Positions 1-8,301 of a DNA stretch of 47,645 bases are shown piece by piece. Within the stretch, counting starts at the first letter, position 1. Every line of letters begins with the position of its first letter. The stretch is from the NCBI GenBank assembly GCA_910588505.1, contig CAJUPQ010000020.1, positions 1-47,645 of the forward strand, written 5' to 3'. The translations under genes were made by a program, and so were the position numbers. The stretch comes from an uncultured Hungatella sp. GTDB lineage: Bacteria > Bacillota > Clostridia > Lachnospirales > Lachnospiraceae. The notes under the pieces were generated by a model. It ran no database searches. It was not told the origin of the DNA and saw nothing but the letters and a program-made list of their open reading frames with translations.

Positions 1-391
1 TTTCCAAGGAATTCCGGCTTTGTTAATCATTTCAAGTGTTGAAAACGGGATTATAGCATAGGAATAGTTTCATTTCCAGTGAAAATCAGAGCTCAATTCT
101 TACGATTTTGGAACAAGTTTCTTACTGTCAGAGGGAAAAGACGTAAACTTTTCATCGACAGGATTCGACATGACCAAAATAAGGAAAAATTGGAAGGCAT
201 AACCATAGGTTGTGGGTTGGAGTGAAGGGCTATAGCATATATTGTGAATTTTACGATTTGGAAAAATTCTGAAAATTCAGGAAAATGGATTTTGGTTCAA
301 ATTTGTCGAATTATGCGCATGAATCTCCTTTTCAAAGGGAGAAGAATAGGGTATAGTTAAGACATTCAAATAGGAGAAGGAGAGGATTAAG
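1..391 (+). promoter_or_regulatory. Long upstream region with Spo0A-box matches
   Basis: No convincing gene lies here before the small ORF at 392. It holds TTTGTCGAA at 302-310, a full match to the Spo0A box consensus TTTGTCRAA. TTCGACA at 164-170 is the reverse complement of the core TGTCGAA, and ATCGACA at 154-160 is a one-mismatch copy one helical turn away. A candidate sigma-A promoter follows: TTTTCA (329-334), 17-bp spacer, TATAGT (352-357). A 6-3-6 inverted repeat TTTCAAGTGTTGAAA lies at 30-44. Two loosely similar blocks, each with TATAGCATA followed by TTACGATTT, occur near 53-111 and 231-262 and suggest an old duplication. Spo0A control is inferred from motif matches only. Confidence 0.5.
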
Positions 392-544
392 ATGAACGAC
401 AGAGAAATAATCGCCAGCCTGAAGGCCGAGAATGAACAACTGAAAAAGGACAATGAGATGCTGAAAAAGATCGTTGCGCAGATGCAGGTGACGCTGGACC
501 GTCTGATCGTCCGGTTTGTTTCCGGCAATGACGGGATGGCGTAG
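392..544 (+). CDS. 50-residue leucine-zipper microprotein
   Basis: A short ORF from ATG 392 to TAG 542-544, preceded by the purine-rich ribosome binding site AGGAGAAGGAGAGG about 5 nt upstream. The peptide has a near-perfect heptad pattern: Leu10, Leu17, Leu24, Met31 and Leu38 at one core position; Ile7, Asn14, Asn21, Val28, Leu35 and Phe42 at the other. Asn at core positions is typical of parallel dimeric zippers such as GCN4. There is no signal peptide and no DNA-binding basic region. A promoter with upstream Spo0A-box matches precedes it and a hairpin terminator follows, so it looks like a single-gene transcript. The N-terminal coiled coil of IS66-type transposases looks somewhat similar, but no transposase follows. 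Function unknown; dimerisation is inferred. Confidence 0.6.
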   Translation: MNDREIIASLKAENEQLKKDNEMLKKIVAQMQVTLDRLIVRFVSGNDGMA

Positions 545-557
545 CTGTTGGTGAAAA

Positions 558-611
558 TCGGGATGTCCGGGCCAGACTTTATAAAGGAGGGGGCTGCGGG
601 CATCCCGTTTT
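558..611 (+). terminator. Hairpin terminator after the microprotein
   Basis: CGGGATG pairs with CATCCCG around a GC-rich interior and is followed directly by TTTTTAT. It lies 14 nt past the stop of the small plus-strand ORF and before the convergent gene end at 616. Confidence 0.55.
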
Positions 612-615
612 TATA

Positions 616-1038
616 TTATGCTTCTTTGGCGGAGGCCTCAGCCAGCAGGGCCTTCAGACGCTGGATCTCCTCCTTCAAAGTCTGTTTCTTTCTCAGCTCG
701 TCCCAGATGGTGGCATGCATCCAACCGAGAGTCTCGTTCAATTTCTTGATCTCGGCATCCATCTCAATGACCTGCTGTGTCAGAGCGCCTACCAGTTTTC
801 TCTGTTGATATAGCTTTTCGGGTGCTGTGATACGTTTGGCCAGAGTAGGAGCGGCCTCGATCATTTTGAGAGTGATAAGACGGTCCCGGGCTTCATAGCT
901 GAGATTAGTAAAATCCCGCTGACTCATATCCAGGCGCGTCAGAGCTATGTCACAATGACGACAGAATGCGTTCTTAGGCAGCTGGAAGTATGCATAATAG
1001 CCGCATTTACTGCAATAGTAAACTGATAATTCTCTCAT
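616..1038 (-). CDS. Zinc-ribbon and coiled-coil protein, unknown function
   Basis: A 140-residue protein starting at ATG 1038 behind the ribosome binding site GGAGG. The first 30 residues carry two CxxC pairs (Cys9/Cys12 and Cys26/Cys29), which should bind one zinc as a small ribbon. Residues from about 75 to 138 are charged and heptad-like (LVGALTQQVIEMDAEIKKL and on), so a coiled coil is likely. There is no signal peptide or membrane segment, so it is probably cytoplasmic. It lies downstream of the cell-wall-binding gene on the same strand but is separated from it by a strong hairpin. I do not recognise the family. A role in nucleic-acid or protein binding would be a guess from the zinc ribbon alone. 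Confidence 0.75.
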   Translation of the reverse strand: MRELSVYYCSKCGYYAYFQLPKNAFCRHCDIALTRLDMSQRDFTNLSYEARDRLITLKMIEAAPTLAKRITAPEKLYQQRKLVGALTQQVIEMDAEIKKLNETLGWMHATIWDELRKKQTLKEEIQRLKALLAEASAKEA

Positions 1039-1119
1039 ATTGTACCTCCATGAAGTATGTAATAAATACCCGATAATTTATAAACGCAAAAAATGCTGTT
1101 TTGTAACAAAATATATGGA

Positions 1120-1155
1120 AAGAACTGCCAAAATATTCCTATTTTGGCAGTTCTT
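1120..1155 (-). terminator. Perfect 16-bp stem, 4-nt loop terminator
   Basis: AAGAACTGCCAAAATA at 1120-1135 is exactly complementary to 1140-1155. The minus-strand exit is TTCTTTCC then an AT-rich run. It lies 38 bp past the stop of the cell-wall-binding gene and upstream of the zinc-ribbon gene, so it probably ends the former transcript. Confidence 0.7.
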
Positions 1156-1193
1156 GAACGGGTGATGTCTAAAGCTCTGTGATCTTGTGTCGA

Positions 1194-2726
1194 TTACTGG
1201 ATAACGCCGTTTACATCCACGGTCCACACAAACTCGCTTAAATCCTTGAAATCTCTAAAGCCGTCGCCAAGCTCCGGACGAACCGCGGACTTGGAGGAAT
1301 TTGTGGCTTTCTGGATGGAGCCGGCTGTGCTCACCAGGTAACTCTTACCGTCAAAGGAAACCGGGGCATAGCGGAAGCTGGGGTCAGCCTGCTTACGGAG
1401 ACCGTTTTCGTAGATCGCGTTGTCGCGGATCCCAGTGTAGCCCTGACCGCGCTTGTCGCCGTCTGTGTGGAAGAACCAGGTCTGGTTGATGCCTTCTTCA
1501 TCGCTGAATATGGTCTGCTTTCCGGTCTTCATAACGCCGTCGGTCCCAAAGTAGTAGGTGGCAGTGGAGCCGTCCTCTAACGTTACGGTCTGAAGGCCTG
1601 TCTGCATTTCTCCTTTGTTGTTAAAGCCGTATCTGCCGGAGTTGATGAAAAAGATCTGGATGCCTTCCTGGGCGAAATATGGCTGGCCGTTTTTAAAGTA
1701 GAACTTATACAGCTCGTCCTCCTGGCTGACTCCCGGGATCCCCTGGATGGTTCTCCAGCCGGAAGCTCTCTTTCCGTCGCTGTCATAGTACTGATAGCCG
1801 GCTGCCGGAGACTGAACAGACACGGTATTCTCATCCGCCGTGTGGTCTTCTGCAGTTTCTGTCTTTGCGGTATCGGCATCGGCGGCAGCGTCCGCGGTAT
1901 CAGCCGCAGCGGTTTCCGCGCTGCCTGCGGCATCAGCGGCAGCGTCCGCAGTATTGGCAGCGGCGGTTTCTGTGCTGCCTGCGGCATCAGCGGCAGCATT
2001 CACGGCATCATCAGCGGCAGTTTCCGTGCTGTTGGTAGCGTCTGTGTTGGCAGCGGAAGCCTCCTCGGGCATCTTAAACCAACCGGTCTGCATTTTGCCG
2101 TCCTTAAACGTATAGTAGTTTCCGTTGATGCGCTTGTCTATCTCATTTTGAACCATTTTTCCGTTAGAGTTGAAATAATACCAGGACGGCTCCTCGTCGT
2201 AGTTTTCGCTTTCCAGCTCTACCCAGCCTTTTTTCATAACGCCGTCGTCAGAGGTTCCGAAGTAGTAGGTGTCTCCCTCGATCTCCGCCAGCCCGGTGAT
2301 CATGCGTCCGTCGCCGTCAAAGTAGTAGGTTTTATCACTAATGGTCCTGAATCTGGAAGTGGTGGCTTTGCCGTCGCTTCCATAATAGTACCAGTAGTAC
2401 TCCGGTGAGTCGTCGTCCCAGTTGTCCTCATTAAGAACTTTTACCCACTGGTTGGCGACCCGCTTTCCCTCGGCATCTACATAGTACTCTTCGATCTGGC
2501 GGTTAAAGCTTAACTCGCCGTCCTCGTCCAGGTAATACCACTGTCCGTCATGCTTTTTCCAGGTGTCGGTTACACTGTAGCCGTCCTCGTCATAGAACAT
2601 CCAGATCCCGTTCTCCTGTACCCAGCCAACAGTTTGAGCCATAGCCGGAGCGGTGAAGGAAGGGGTCAGGGCAGTCATTACGGCTGCGGTAGAAAGTGCT
2701 GCGGTCCATTTGATATGTTTCTTCAT
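1194..2726 (-). CDS. Secreted choline-binding-type cell-wall repeat protein
   Basis: A 510-residue secreted protein. It begins MKKHIKWTAALSTAAVMTAL and ends its signal peptide near APAMA-QT. The rest is built from aromatic/Gly cell-wall-binding repeats of the choline-binding type (units such as GWVQENGIWMFYDEDG, WYYLDEDGEL, YYFGTSDDGVMKKGW, TYYFGTDGVMKTG). About residues 230-305 are an Ala/Asp/Thr/Glu spacer made of near-identical 19-residue units. The start at 2726 was chosen because the signal peptide begins there, behind AAGGAGAG. An upstream ATG (2774 or 2768) behind AGGAG would add a short hydrophilic leader. No catalytic domain is visible, so it may be a wall-bound adhesin or structural protein. 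The last ~75 residues do not look like repeats. Confidence 0.85.
   Translation of the reverse strand: MKKHIKWTAALSTAAVMTALTPSFTAPAMAQTVGWVQENGIWMFYDEDGYSVTDTWKKHDGQWYYLDEDGELSFNRQIEEYYVDAEGKRVANQWVKVLNEDNWDDDSPEYYWYYYGSDGKATTSRFRTISDKTYYFDGDGRMITGLAEIEGDTYYFGTSDDGVMKKGWVELESENYDEEPSWYYFNSNGKMVQNEIDKRINGNYYTFKDGKMQTGWFKMPEEASAANTDATNSTETAADDAVNAAADAAGSTETAAANTADAAADAAGSAETAAADTADAAADADTAKTETAEDHTADENTVSVQSPAAGYQYYDSDGKRASGWRTIQGIPGVSQEDELYKFYFKNGQPYFAQEGIQIFFINSGRYGFNNKGEMQTGLQTVTLEDGSTATYYFGTDGVMKTGKQTIFSDEEGINQTWFFHTDGDKRGQGYTGIRDNAIYENGLRKQADPSFRYAPVSFDGKSYLVSTAGSIQKATNSSKSAVRPELGDGFRDFKDLSEFVWTVDVNGVIQ
1848..2046 (-). repeat. Tandem 57-bp coding repeats (Ala/Thr/Asp spacer)
   Basis: Inside the cell-wall-binding gene, 57-bp units encode variants of ADAAADAAGSTETAAANT. 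About three units are recognisable, with decaying copies on both sides. Copy number is expected to vary between strains by slippage or recombination. Confidence 0.75.
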
Positions 2727-2783
2727 AAATTGATTCTCTCCTTTTTTGTGGTTGGTGAAAATCTGCATTTGCATTACTCCTGC

Positions 2784-2812
2784 ATTATAGCGGATACAGG
2801 GGCCGGGGGAAA
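2784..2812 (-). promoter_or_regulatory. Probable promoter of the cell-wall-binding gene
   Basis: On the minus strand TATAAT (2789-2784) lies 17 bp from a weak -35 TTTCCC (2812-2807). Initiation would fall near 2777, giving a leader of about 50 nt before the ATG at 2726. Confidence 0.45.
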
Positions 2813-2851
2813 GTGCAGGTTAGTGGCAGAAATGGCAGGATTTAAAAAGGC

Positions 2852-2880
2852 TTTTATACCGCTGGTATTTGTGGTATACT
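2852..2880 (+). promoter_or_regulatory. Candidate promoter of the polysaccharide operon
   Basis: TATACT (2875-2880) lies 17 bp after TTTTAT. A dyad TATACC...GGTATA spans the spacer (about 2855-2878) and could be an operator. No other good -10 precedes the gene at 3022. Confidence 0.4.
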
Positions 2881-3021
2881 TATGAAAATATATGCCATGG
2901 CACTTAAAATCAGGGAAAATGGCGCAAAATGCAGGGGTTTGGGGCCATGGGCTCCGATACAGGAGGCATAAAAAAGCCGGAAAATGTGGAATAATTTCAA
3001 GAAAAAGGAGAAAAAGCTGCT

Positions 3022-4881
3022 ATGAAGATAAAGGTTTCTGATTATATTGCCCGGACATTGGTGCAGCGGGGAATTACCCAGGTGTTTACGGTCACCGGGG
3101 GAGGGGCCATGCATTTAAATGACGCTCTGGGCCATGAGAAAGGGCTCCACTGCCTGTACCAGCACCATGAACAGGCCTGTGCCATTGCGGCGGAGAGCTA
3201 TGCCAGGATCCACAATAAGCTGGCGGTGGTGTGCGTGACCACAGGGCCGGGAGGGACCAACGCCATCACCGGGGTGGTGGGGGGATGGCTGGACTCTATT
3301 CCCATGGTGGTGCTTTCAGGCCAGGTGCGCTATGATACTACGGCCCGGTGGTCCGGGGTGGGGATACGGGCCATGGGCGACCAGGAATTTGACATTGTAA
3401 AGTCGATAAGCTGTATGACCAAGTACAGTGAGATGGTGATCGATCCTCTTCGGATCCGGTATTGTCTGGAAAAGGCGGTTTATCTGGCCACATCCGGCCG
3501 TCCCGGCCCTGTATGGCTGGACATCCCTGTCAATGTTCAGGGGGCCTATGTGGAGACGGGCGATATGGAGGGGTTTGACGTCCAGGCGTTTGAGTGCGGT
3601 CAGGAAGGGCAGGATCTGCCGGGAAAGGTCAGTGATCAGCAGGCAAAGGAGATCCTGGAAAGAATCGCGTCCGCGTCTCGTCCTGTGTTTAACGCGGGCA
3701 ACGGCATACGGATCGCAGGCGCCTACGATGTGTTTAAGCGGGTGGTGGAAAAGCTGGGGATCCCTGTGGCTACAGGGTGGAACAGTCAGGACCTGATGGA
3801 GGATGAGGATCCTCTCTACGTGGGACGGGCAGGGGGAATGGGTGACCGGCCGGGAAACTTCGCGGTTCAGAACAGTGATCTGGTGTTTTCGGTTGGAAGC
3901 CGTCTCAGCATCCGCCAGGTTGGGTATAATTATGAAACGTGGGCAAGAGAAGCTTACACCATTATCAATGACATTGACAGAGAGGAATTAAAAAAGCCCA
4001 GCCTTCATGTGGACATGGCAGTCCATGCGGACGCGAAGGATCTTATGGAGGCTCTGGAGCGGGTCATGGATCAGGGGCTTGTGAAGATCCCGGTGTTTGA
4101 CGGGGGAAAGGGTCTGGAGGGGATGACCTGGACAGAGACCTGCAGGATGTGGAAGGAGCGGTATCCGGTGGTACAGCCGAAGCATCTGGTGAGAGATGAC
4201 ACCAAGGCGGCCAATGTGTATGCGCTGGTGAAGGAGTTAAGTTCCAGACTGCCGGAGGGACGGATCACCGTGGTTGGCAACGGGTCTGCCTGCGTGGCAG
4301 GAGGACATGCCTATATAATAAAGAAGAAACAGCGTTTTATTACAAATTCTGCCATCGCCTCTATGGGGTATGATCTGCCGGCTGCCATAGGAGCTTCCAT
4401 GGCAGAACCGGGAGAGGACATAATCCTTTTGACCGGGGACGGGAGTATTCAGATGAATCTGCAGGAGCTGCAGACCATCATCCATCACCGGATGCCCATC
4501 AAGATCTTCCTGATCAATAATGGAGGATATCATTCCATTCGGCAGACTCAGAAGAATTTTTTTGAAGAGCCTCTGGTGGGAATTGGAGTGGATAGTGGGG
4601 ATTTAAGCTTCCCGTCTATGGAGAAGCTGGCGTGGGCCTACGGCTACCCTTATGTCAGCGCCCGCCACAATGGGGAGCTGGGAGATGCCCTGGAAAAGGC
4701 ACTGGGGGCAGAGGGACCGGTGATCTGCGAGGTTTTCGTGACCACAGATCAGAATTTTGAGCCCAAGTCAGCAGCTAAGCGGCTGGAGGACGGAACCATG
4801 GTATCCCCGCCCCTGGAAGACCTGGCGCCGTTTTTGCCCCAGGAGGAGATGGACCGAAATATGATCATCGCCAGGATCTGA
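3022..4881 (+). CDS. TPP-dependent acetolactate-synthase-like enzyme of the polysaccharide cluster
   Basis: A 619-residue protein with the three-domain fold of the acetolactate synthase family. The catalytic Glu of the TPP N-domain is in HHEQACAIAAESYAR, SGRPGPVWLDIP closes that domain, and the metal/TPP motif GDGSIQMN...NNGGY lies near residues 475-510. The start follows AAAAAGGAGAAAAAG. It differs clearly from the biosynthetic IlvB at 40099: longer by 60 residues, with SIRQTQ replacing the MVRQWQ segment. It opens a run of sugar-modifying genes (epimerase/C-methyltransferase next, 36 bp on). YerE, a TPP enzyme of this family, adds a two-carbon branch to a keto-sugar in yersiniose synthesis. 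A branched-sugar role here is inferred from context. The substrate cannot be read from sequence. Confidence 0.85.
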   Translation: MKIKVSDYIARTLVQRGITQVFTVTGGGAMHLNDALGHEKGLHCLYQHHEQACAIAAESYARIHNKLAVVCVTTGPGGTNAITGVVGGWLDSIPMVVLSGQVRYDTTARWSGVGIRAMGDQEFDIVKSISCMTKYSEMVIDPLRIRYCLEKAVYLATSGRPGPVWLDIPVNVQGAYVETGDMEGFDVQAFECGQEGQDLPGKVSDQQAKEILERIASASRPVFNAGNGIRIAGAYDVFKRVVEKLGIPVATGWNSQDLMEDEDPLYVGRAGGMGDRPGNFAVQNSDLVFSVGSRLSIRQVGYNYETWAREAYTIINDIDREELKKPSLHVDMAVHADAKDLMEALERVMDQGLVKIPVFDGGKGLEGMTWTETCRMWKERYPVVQPKHLVRDDTKAANVYALVKELSSRLPEGRITVVGNGSACVAGGHAYIIKKKQRFITNSAIASMGYDLPAAIGASMAEPGEDIILLTGDGSIQMNLQELQTIIHHRMPIKIFLINNGGYHSIRQTQKNFFEEPLVGIGVDSGDLSFPSMEKLAWAYGYPYVSARHNGELGDALEKALGAEGPVICEVFVTTDQNFEPKSAAKRLEDGTMVSPPLEDLAPFLPQEEMDRNMIIARI

Positions 4882-4917
4882 CGGTTTGAGATGTAACAGC
4901 CAAGGAAGGAGAATGTG

Positions 4918-7212
4918 ATGAATCTGGTAGTGACAGGCGCTACAAGTTTTCTGGGTACGGCCCTTATTCGGCAGCTGTTGACACAGGGGCATCAGGTGTA
5001 TGGCGTGGTTCGCCCCGATTCCCCCAATTTATCGGCGATGACAGAGGCAGTAAGGGACAGAGCCGCGGTTTCCTGCCAGGGGCGGGAAGAGGGTTTCATG
5101 GGAGGGGGATGTGAGGACAGATTTCACATCCTGGAGATGGAGCTGGGCAGCCTGGATCAGATCTCCCAGGTGATAAAACATCCCTGTGACATGTTTTTTC
5201 ACTTTGGCTGGGATGGCTCCGGAAGTCATAACCGGACAAAGACCGATGTGCAGCAGAAGAATGTGGAAGACGGCCTAAAGGCTCTGCGAGGAGCGAAAAG
5301 CCTTGGATGCCGGCGGTTTTTGTTCAGCGGTTCCCAGGCAGAGTATGGAGTGTGCCAGACCGTCATGAGGGAAGACATGGAGTGTCGTCCTGTGTCAGAG
5401 TACGGGAAAGCCAAGGTGGAATTCGGGAAAAGGGCAAGGGAGTTATGCAGGCTTTGGGCCAGGGATGAGGGCTTTGAGATGGAGTACATCCATACCCGCA
5501 TTTTCAGTGTCTATGGGCCGGGAGATCACCCGTGGTCCCTGGTCAATACGTGTCTGGACACATTTTTAAAGGGCGGGGTTATGGAGCTGGGGGCCTGTAC
5601 TCAGCAGTGGAACTACCTATATATAGAAGATCTGGTAAAGGGTCTGCTGGCTCTGGCATTTTCGGAGGAGCCTGGCCCGGACGAGACCGATTTTAGCGGG
5701 TCGGCCGCGGACTGCGGTATTTATAACCTGGCGGCTCCGGGGACATGGACCAGGCCTTTGCGGGAGTATGTGGAAATTATGCGCTGCCTTTGCGGGAACA
5801 GGGGAAGCTGTGTTTACGGAAAGCTGCCGCCTAACGCGGAGGGACCTGTCAACCTGATGCCAAGTATAGAAAAGATCCGGGCAAGAACCGGCTGGAAACC
5901 GGAAATATCATTTGAAGAGGGAATAAGGCGGATGCTTGATTTAAAGAATAAAGAGAATCAAAAAGGACGATGTATCCTGTGCGGGAAGGAACTGGACAAA
6001 ACAGAACTAATGGAGCTTGAGGGCATGCCGGCTTCCGCCCAGGATATCCCGGACGAACATGAGGTGAAGGGGGACCGTGGGATAACGCTTCATCTCCACC
6101 AATGCCGCGGCTGCGGTTTGGTGCAGTTTGACTGCCAGCCTGTAGGGTATTATCGGGATGTGATCCGGTCCGGAGGGTACTCTACCACCATGGTGGAGTT
6201 AAGGACCAGACAGTATCGTCATCTCATAGATACCTATCATCTGGAGGGAAAGAAGTTTCTGGAGGTAGGGTGCGGAAGAGGAGAGTTTTTGAACGTGCTG
6301 ACTAAATTTCCGGTAAAAGCCTATGGAGTGGAACACAGGCGGTCTTTGGTGGAGGCAGCTGTGGGGGACGGACTCTGCGTGGTCCGGGGATTTACGGAAA
6401 ATGGGGATACGGTTCTGGGGGAACATGGACCTTATGATGTGTTTTTATCCTTTAATTTTTTGGAACACCAGCCTAATCCCGGGGTAATGCTGGACTGTAT
6501 CAGGAATAATCTGGCGGGGGACGGCATGGGGCTTATTACAGTTCCAAGCCTGGAATATATTTTGAGGTATAACGGTTATTATGAGCTGCTTCGGGACCAT
6601 ATTGCTTACTATACCTTTGATACTTTGGAGACCCTTCTGGAACGTCACGGATTTCAGGTGCTGGAGAAGGAGATGGTCAACAGGGATACCTTGTCCGTGA
6701 TCGTAAAGAAGCGGGAGCCGGAGGCGTGCCGGGGCAAAAGGACGGCGGCCGGAAGTCACCGGGAGGCAGAGCGAGACGTGATGTGCGGGCTCGCAGAGGA
6801 GACCTCTGCTGTGAACGGAACCATAACACCGGTGGATATCTCCGGGCTGACGACCAGCCTTAAGGATATCCGGCGGCAGATGGAGAACCTCTGCAGGCGG
6901 CTTAAGGAGGATGGGCGGTCTCTGGCCGTGTGGGGCGCCAGTCATCAGGGATTTACTCTGGCCGCGACTACGGATTTAAAGGGTCATGCCAGATATATTA
7001 TTGACTCGGCGCCTTTTAAGCAGGGGCGGTTTGCTCCGGCCTCCCATCTTCCTATTGTGGCCCCGGACCATTGGATCGAGGATCCGGTTGATGTGATATT
7101 GATCATAGCCCCGGGCTACACAGAGGAGATCGCAGGCTCTATCCGGGAACGATTCGGTGACCAGGTGAGGATTATGGCTATGCGCAGTGATAAAGTGGAG
7201 GAATTATCGTGA
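4918..7212 (+). CDS. Fusion of NAD-sugar epimerase/dehydratase and sugar C-methyltransferase
   Basis: A 764-residue two-enzyme fusion. Residues 1-345 are an extended short-chain dehydrogenase of the sugar epimerase/dehydratase type, with nucleotide loop TGATSFLG and active-site YGKAK. From about 348 a sugar C-methyltransferase follows: zinc-binding cysteines CILC and CRGC (Methyltransf_13 type), SAM motif FLEVGCGRGEF near 445, and a C-terminal domain of the Methyltransf_14 type with the motif VWGASHQGF. Such methyltransferases (TylC3, NovU relatives) methylate carbon on 4-keto nucleotide sugars. ATG 4918 is preferred over GTG 4915 because GGAGA ends at 4912. The next gene starts inside its stop. 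The fusion implies that ketone formation or epimerisation and methylation act on one intermediate. The sugar is unknown. Confidence 0.88.
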   Translation: MNLVVTGATSFLGTALIRQLLTQGHQVYGVVRPDSPNLSAMTEAVRDRAAVSCQGREEGFMGGGCEDRFHILEMELGSLDQISQVIKHPCDMFFHFGWDGSGSHNRTKTDVQQKNVEDGLKALRGAKSLGCRRFLFSGSQAEYGVCQTVMREDMECRPVSEYGKAKVEFGKRARELCRLWARDEGFEMEYIHTRIFSVYGPGDHPWSLVNTCLDTFLKGGVMELGACTQQWNYLYIEDLVKGLLALAFSEEPGPDETDFSGSAADCGIYNLAAPGTWTRPLREYVEIMRCLCGNRGSCVYGKLPPNAEGPVNLMPSIEKIRARTGWKPEISFEEGIRRMLDLKNKENQKGRCILCGKELDKTELMELEGMPASAQDIPDEHEVKGDRGITLHLHQCRGCGLVQFDCQPVGYYRDVIRSGGYSTTMVELRTRQYRHLIDTYHLEGKKFLEVGCGRGEFLNVLTKFPVKAYGVEHRRSLVEAAVGDGLCVVRGFTENGDTVLGEHGPYDVFLSFNFLEHQPNPGVMLDCIRNNLAGDGMGLITVPSLEYILRYNGYYELLRDHIAYYTFDTLETLLERHGFQVLEKEMVNRDTLSVIVKKREPEACRGKRTAAGSHREAERDVMCGLAEETSAVNGTITPVDISGLTTSLKDIRRQMENLCRRLKEDGRSLAVWGASHQGFTLAATTDLKGHARYIIDSAPFKQGRFAPASHLPIVAPDHWIEDPVDVILIIAPGYTEEIAGSIRERFGDQVRIMAMRSDKVEELS

Positions 7213-8270
7213 AAGCATTTGTATTGAAAGAACCTGGAGTGGTGGGCTGGGCCCAGGCTCCGGAGCCAAAGCTGACGCCTTATGGGGCGATCATGGAGCC
7301 GGTGGCCATGGCCCCCTGTTCTTCGGATGTGCATACCGTGTTTGGAGGCGGTTCCAGGAAGGCGCCAAACCTGGTGTTGGGCCATGAGTGTGTGGCCCGA
7401 GTCGTGGAAGTGGGGGAGATGGTGGAGGATTTCAGACCCGGGGAGGTGGCGGCAGTGCCGGCGATCACTCCGGATTGGCGGGCAAGAGGGATTCAGGAGC
7501 ATAATTTTAAGCACGCGTCTGCCCCGTTTTCCGGCCATCAGCTGGGAAGGAGCCAGCCAGGAGTATTTTCGGAGCGGTTCCTGGTCCCTGACGCGGATAC
7601 CACGCTGGCAAAGATCCCCCAGGGGGTGTCCTTAGAGCAGGCTTTGATGTGCGTGGATGTGGTGACCACAGGATTTACGGGGGTGGAGAACGCGTCCATC
7701 AAGTTTGGGGATACTGTGGTGATCATGGGTATCGGACCTGTGGGACTGATGGCAGTGGCCGGAGCGGCCTTAAAGGGGGCGTCCCGGATTCTGGCGGTGG
7801 GAAGCCGGCCCGTGTGCGTGGAGCGGGCCCTGGAGATGGGGGCCAGCGAGGTCTTAAGCTACAAGGACAAAGACGTGACAGCCCAGGTTCTGGAGCGGAC
7901 CGGCGGCGTGGGGGCGGACAGCGTGATCATCTGCGGAGGCGGGGATGAGGTGTTTGCCCAGGCGGTTGACATGGTGCGCTACGGCGTAGGCGTGGTGTCC
8001 AATATTAATTATTTTGGCGGCACTGGTTCTCTGCCCTTTCCCAAATTTTCCGGAGGCAGGGGCATGGCGGGCAAGACCATCCGCACGGAGCTGGCGGAAG
8101 GCGGCAGGGTTCGTATCGAGAGAATACTGGGTATGGTAGAATACGGGCGGATCCACCCGGAACGGCTGGTGACCCACTGCCTGAAGGGATTTGACAAGAT
8201 CGAGGAAGCGCTGTATCTTATGAGGGATAAGCCAAAGGACCTGATCAAGGTTATGGTTACAATGGAGTAG
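7209..8270 (+). CDS. Zinc-dependent secondary-alcohol-dehydrogenase-like enzyme
   Basis: A 353-residue medium-chain dehydrogenase beginning with GTG that overlaps the previous stop by 4 nt, behind GGAGG. From memory it closely resembles the NADP-dependent isopropanol dehydrogenases of Clostridium beijerinckii and Thermoanaerobacter: PCSSDVHTVF, LGHECVARVVEVG, TPDWRA, VVTTGF, VGSRPVCVE, GLAL-type hinge and a C-terminus ending in KPKDLIKVMV. The catalytic zinc ligands Cys37, His59 and the Asp of VDVVTTGF are present. As in that subfamily, the four-cysteine structural zinc loop is missing. The NADP-contact GSR is kept, but the equivalent of Tyr218 is Met. Placement inside a sugar cluster suggests reduction of a ketone made by the TPP or methyltransferase step. 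That is inference; the real substrate may be a small ketone. Confidence 0.88.
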   Translation: MKAFVLKEPGVVGWAQAPEPKLTPYGAIMEPVAMAPCSSDVHTVFGGGSRKAPNLVLGHECVARVVEVGEMVEDFRPGEVAAVPAITPDWRARGIQEHNFKHASAPFSGHQLGRSQPGVFSERFLVPDADTTLAKIPQGVSLEQALMCVDVVTTGFTGVENASIKFGDTVVIMGIGPVGLMAVAGAALKGASRILAVGSRPVCVERALEMGASEVLSYKDKDVTAQVLERTGGVGADSVIICGGGDEVFAQAVDMVRYGVGVVSNINYFGGTGSLPFPKFSGGRGMAGKTIRTELAEGGRVRIERILGMVEYGRIHPERLVTHCLKGFDKIEEALYLMRDKPKDLIKVMVTME

Positions 8271-8301
8271 AGAAAAGGATCCGGGCGCATGGAGGTTTAC
8301 T

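Noticed and set aside
392..544. IS66-type transposase start
   Set aside because: The coiled coil is reminiscent, but the frame closes at 544 behind a terminator and no transposase domain or terminal repeats follow.
1848..2046. CRISPR-like array
   Set aside because: The repeats are in frame, contiguous without spacers and encode a protein spacer.
1842..2408. Long plus-strand open frame of 188 codons opposite the cell-wall-binding gene
   Set aside because: It mirrors the repeat-rich coding strand, has no ribosome site and translates to low-complexity Gly/Ser/Val; the minus-strand gene explains the region.
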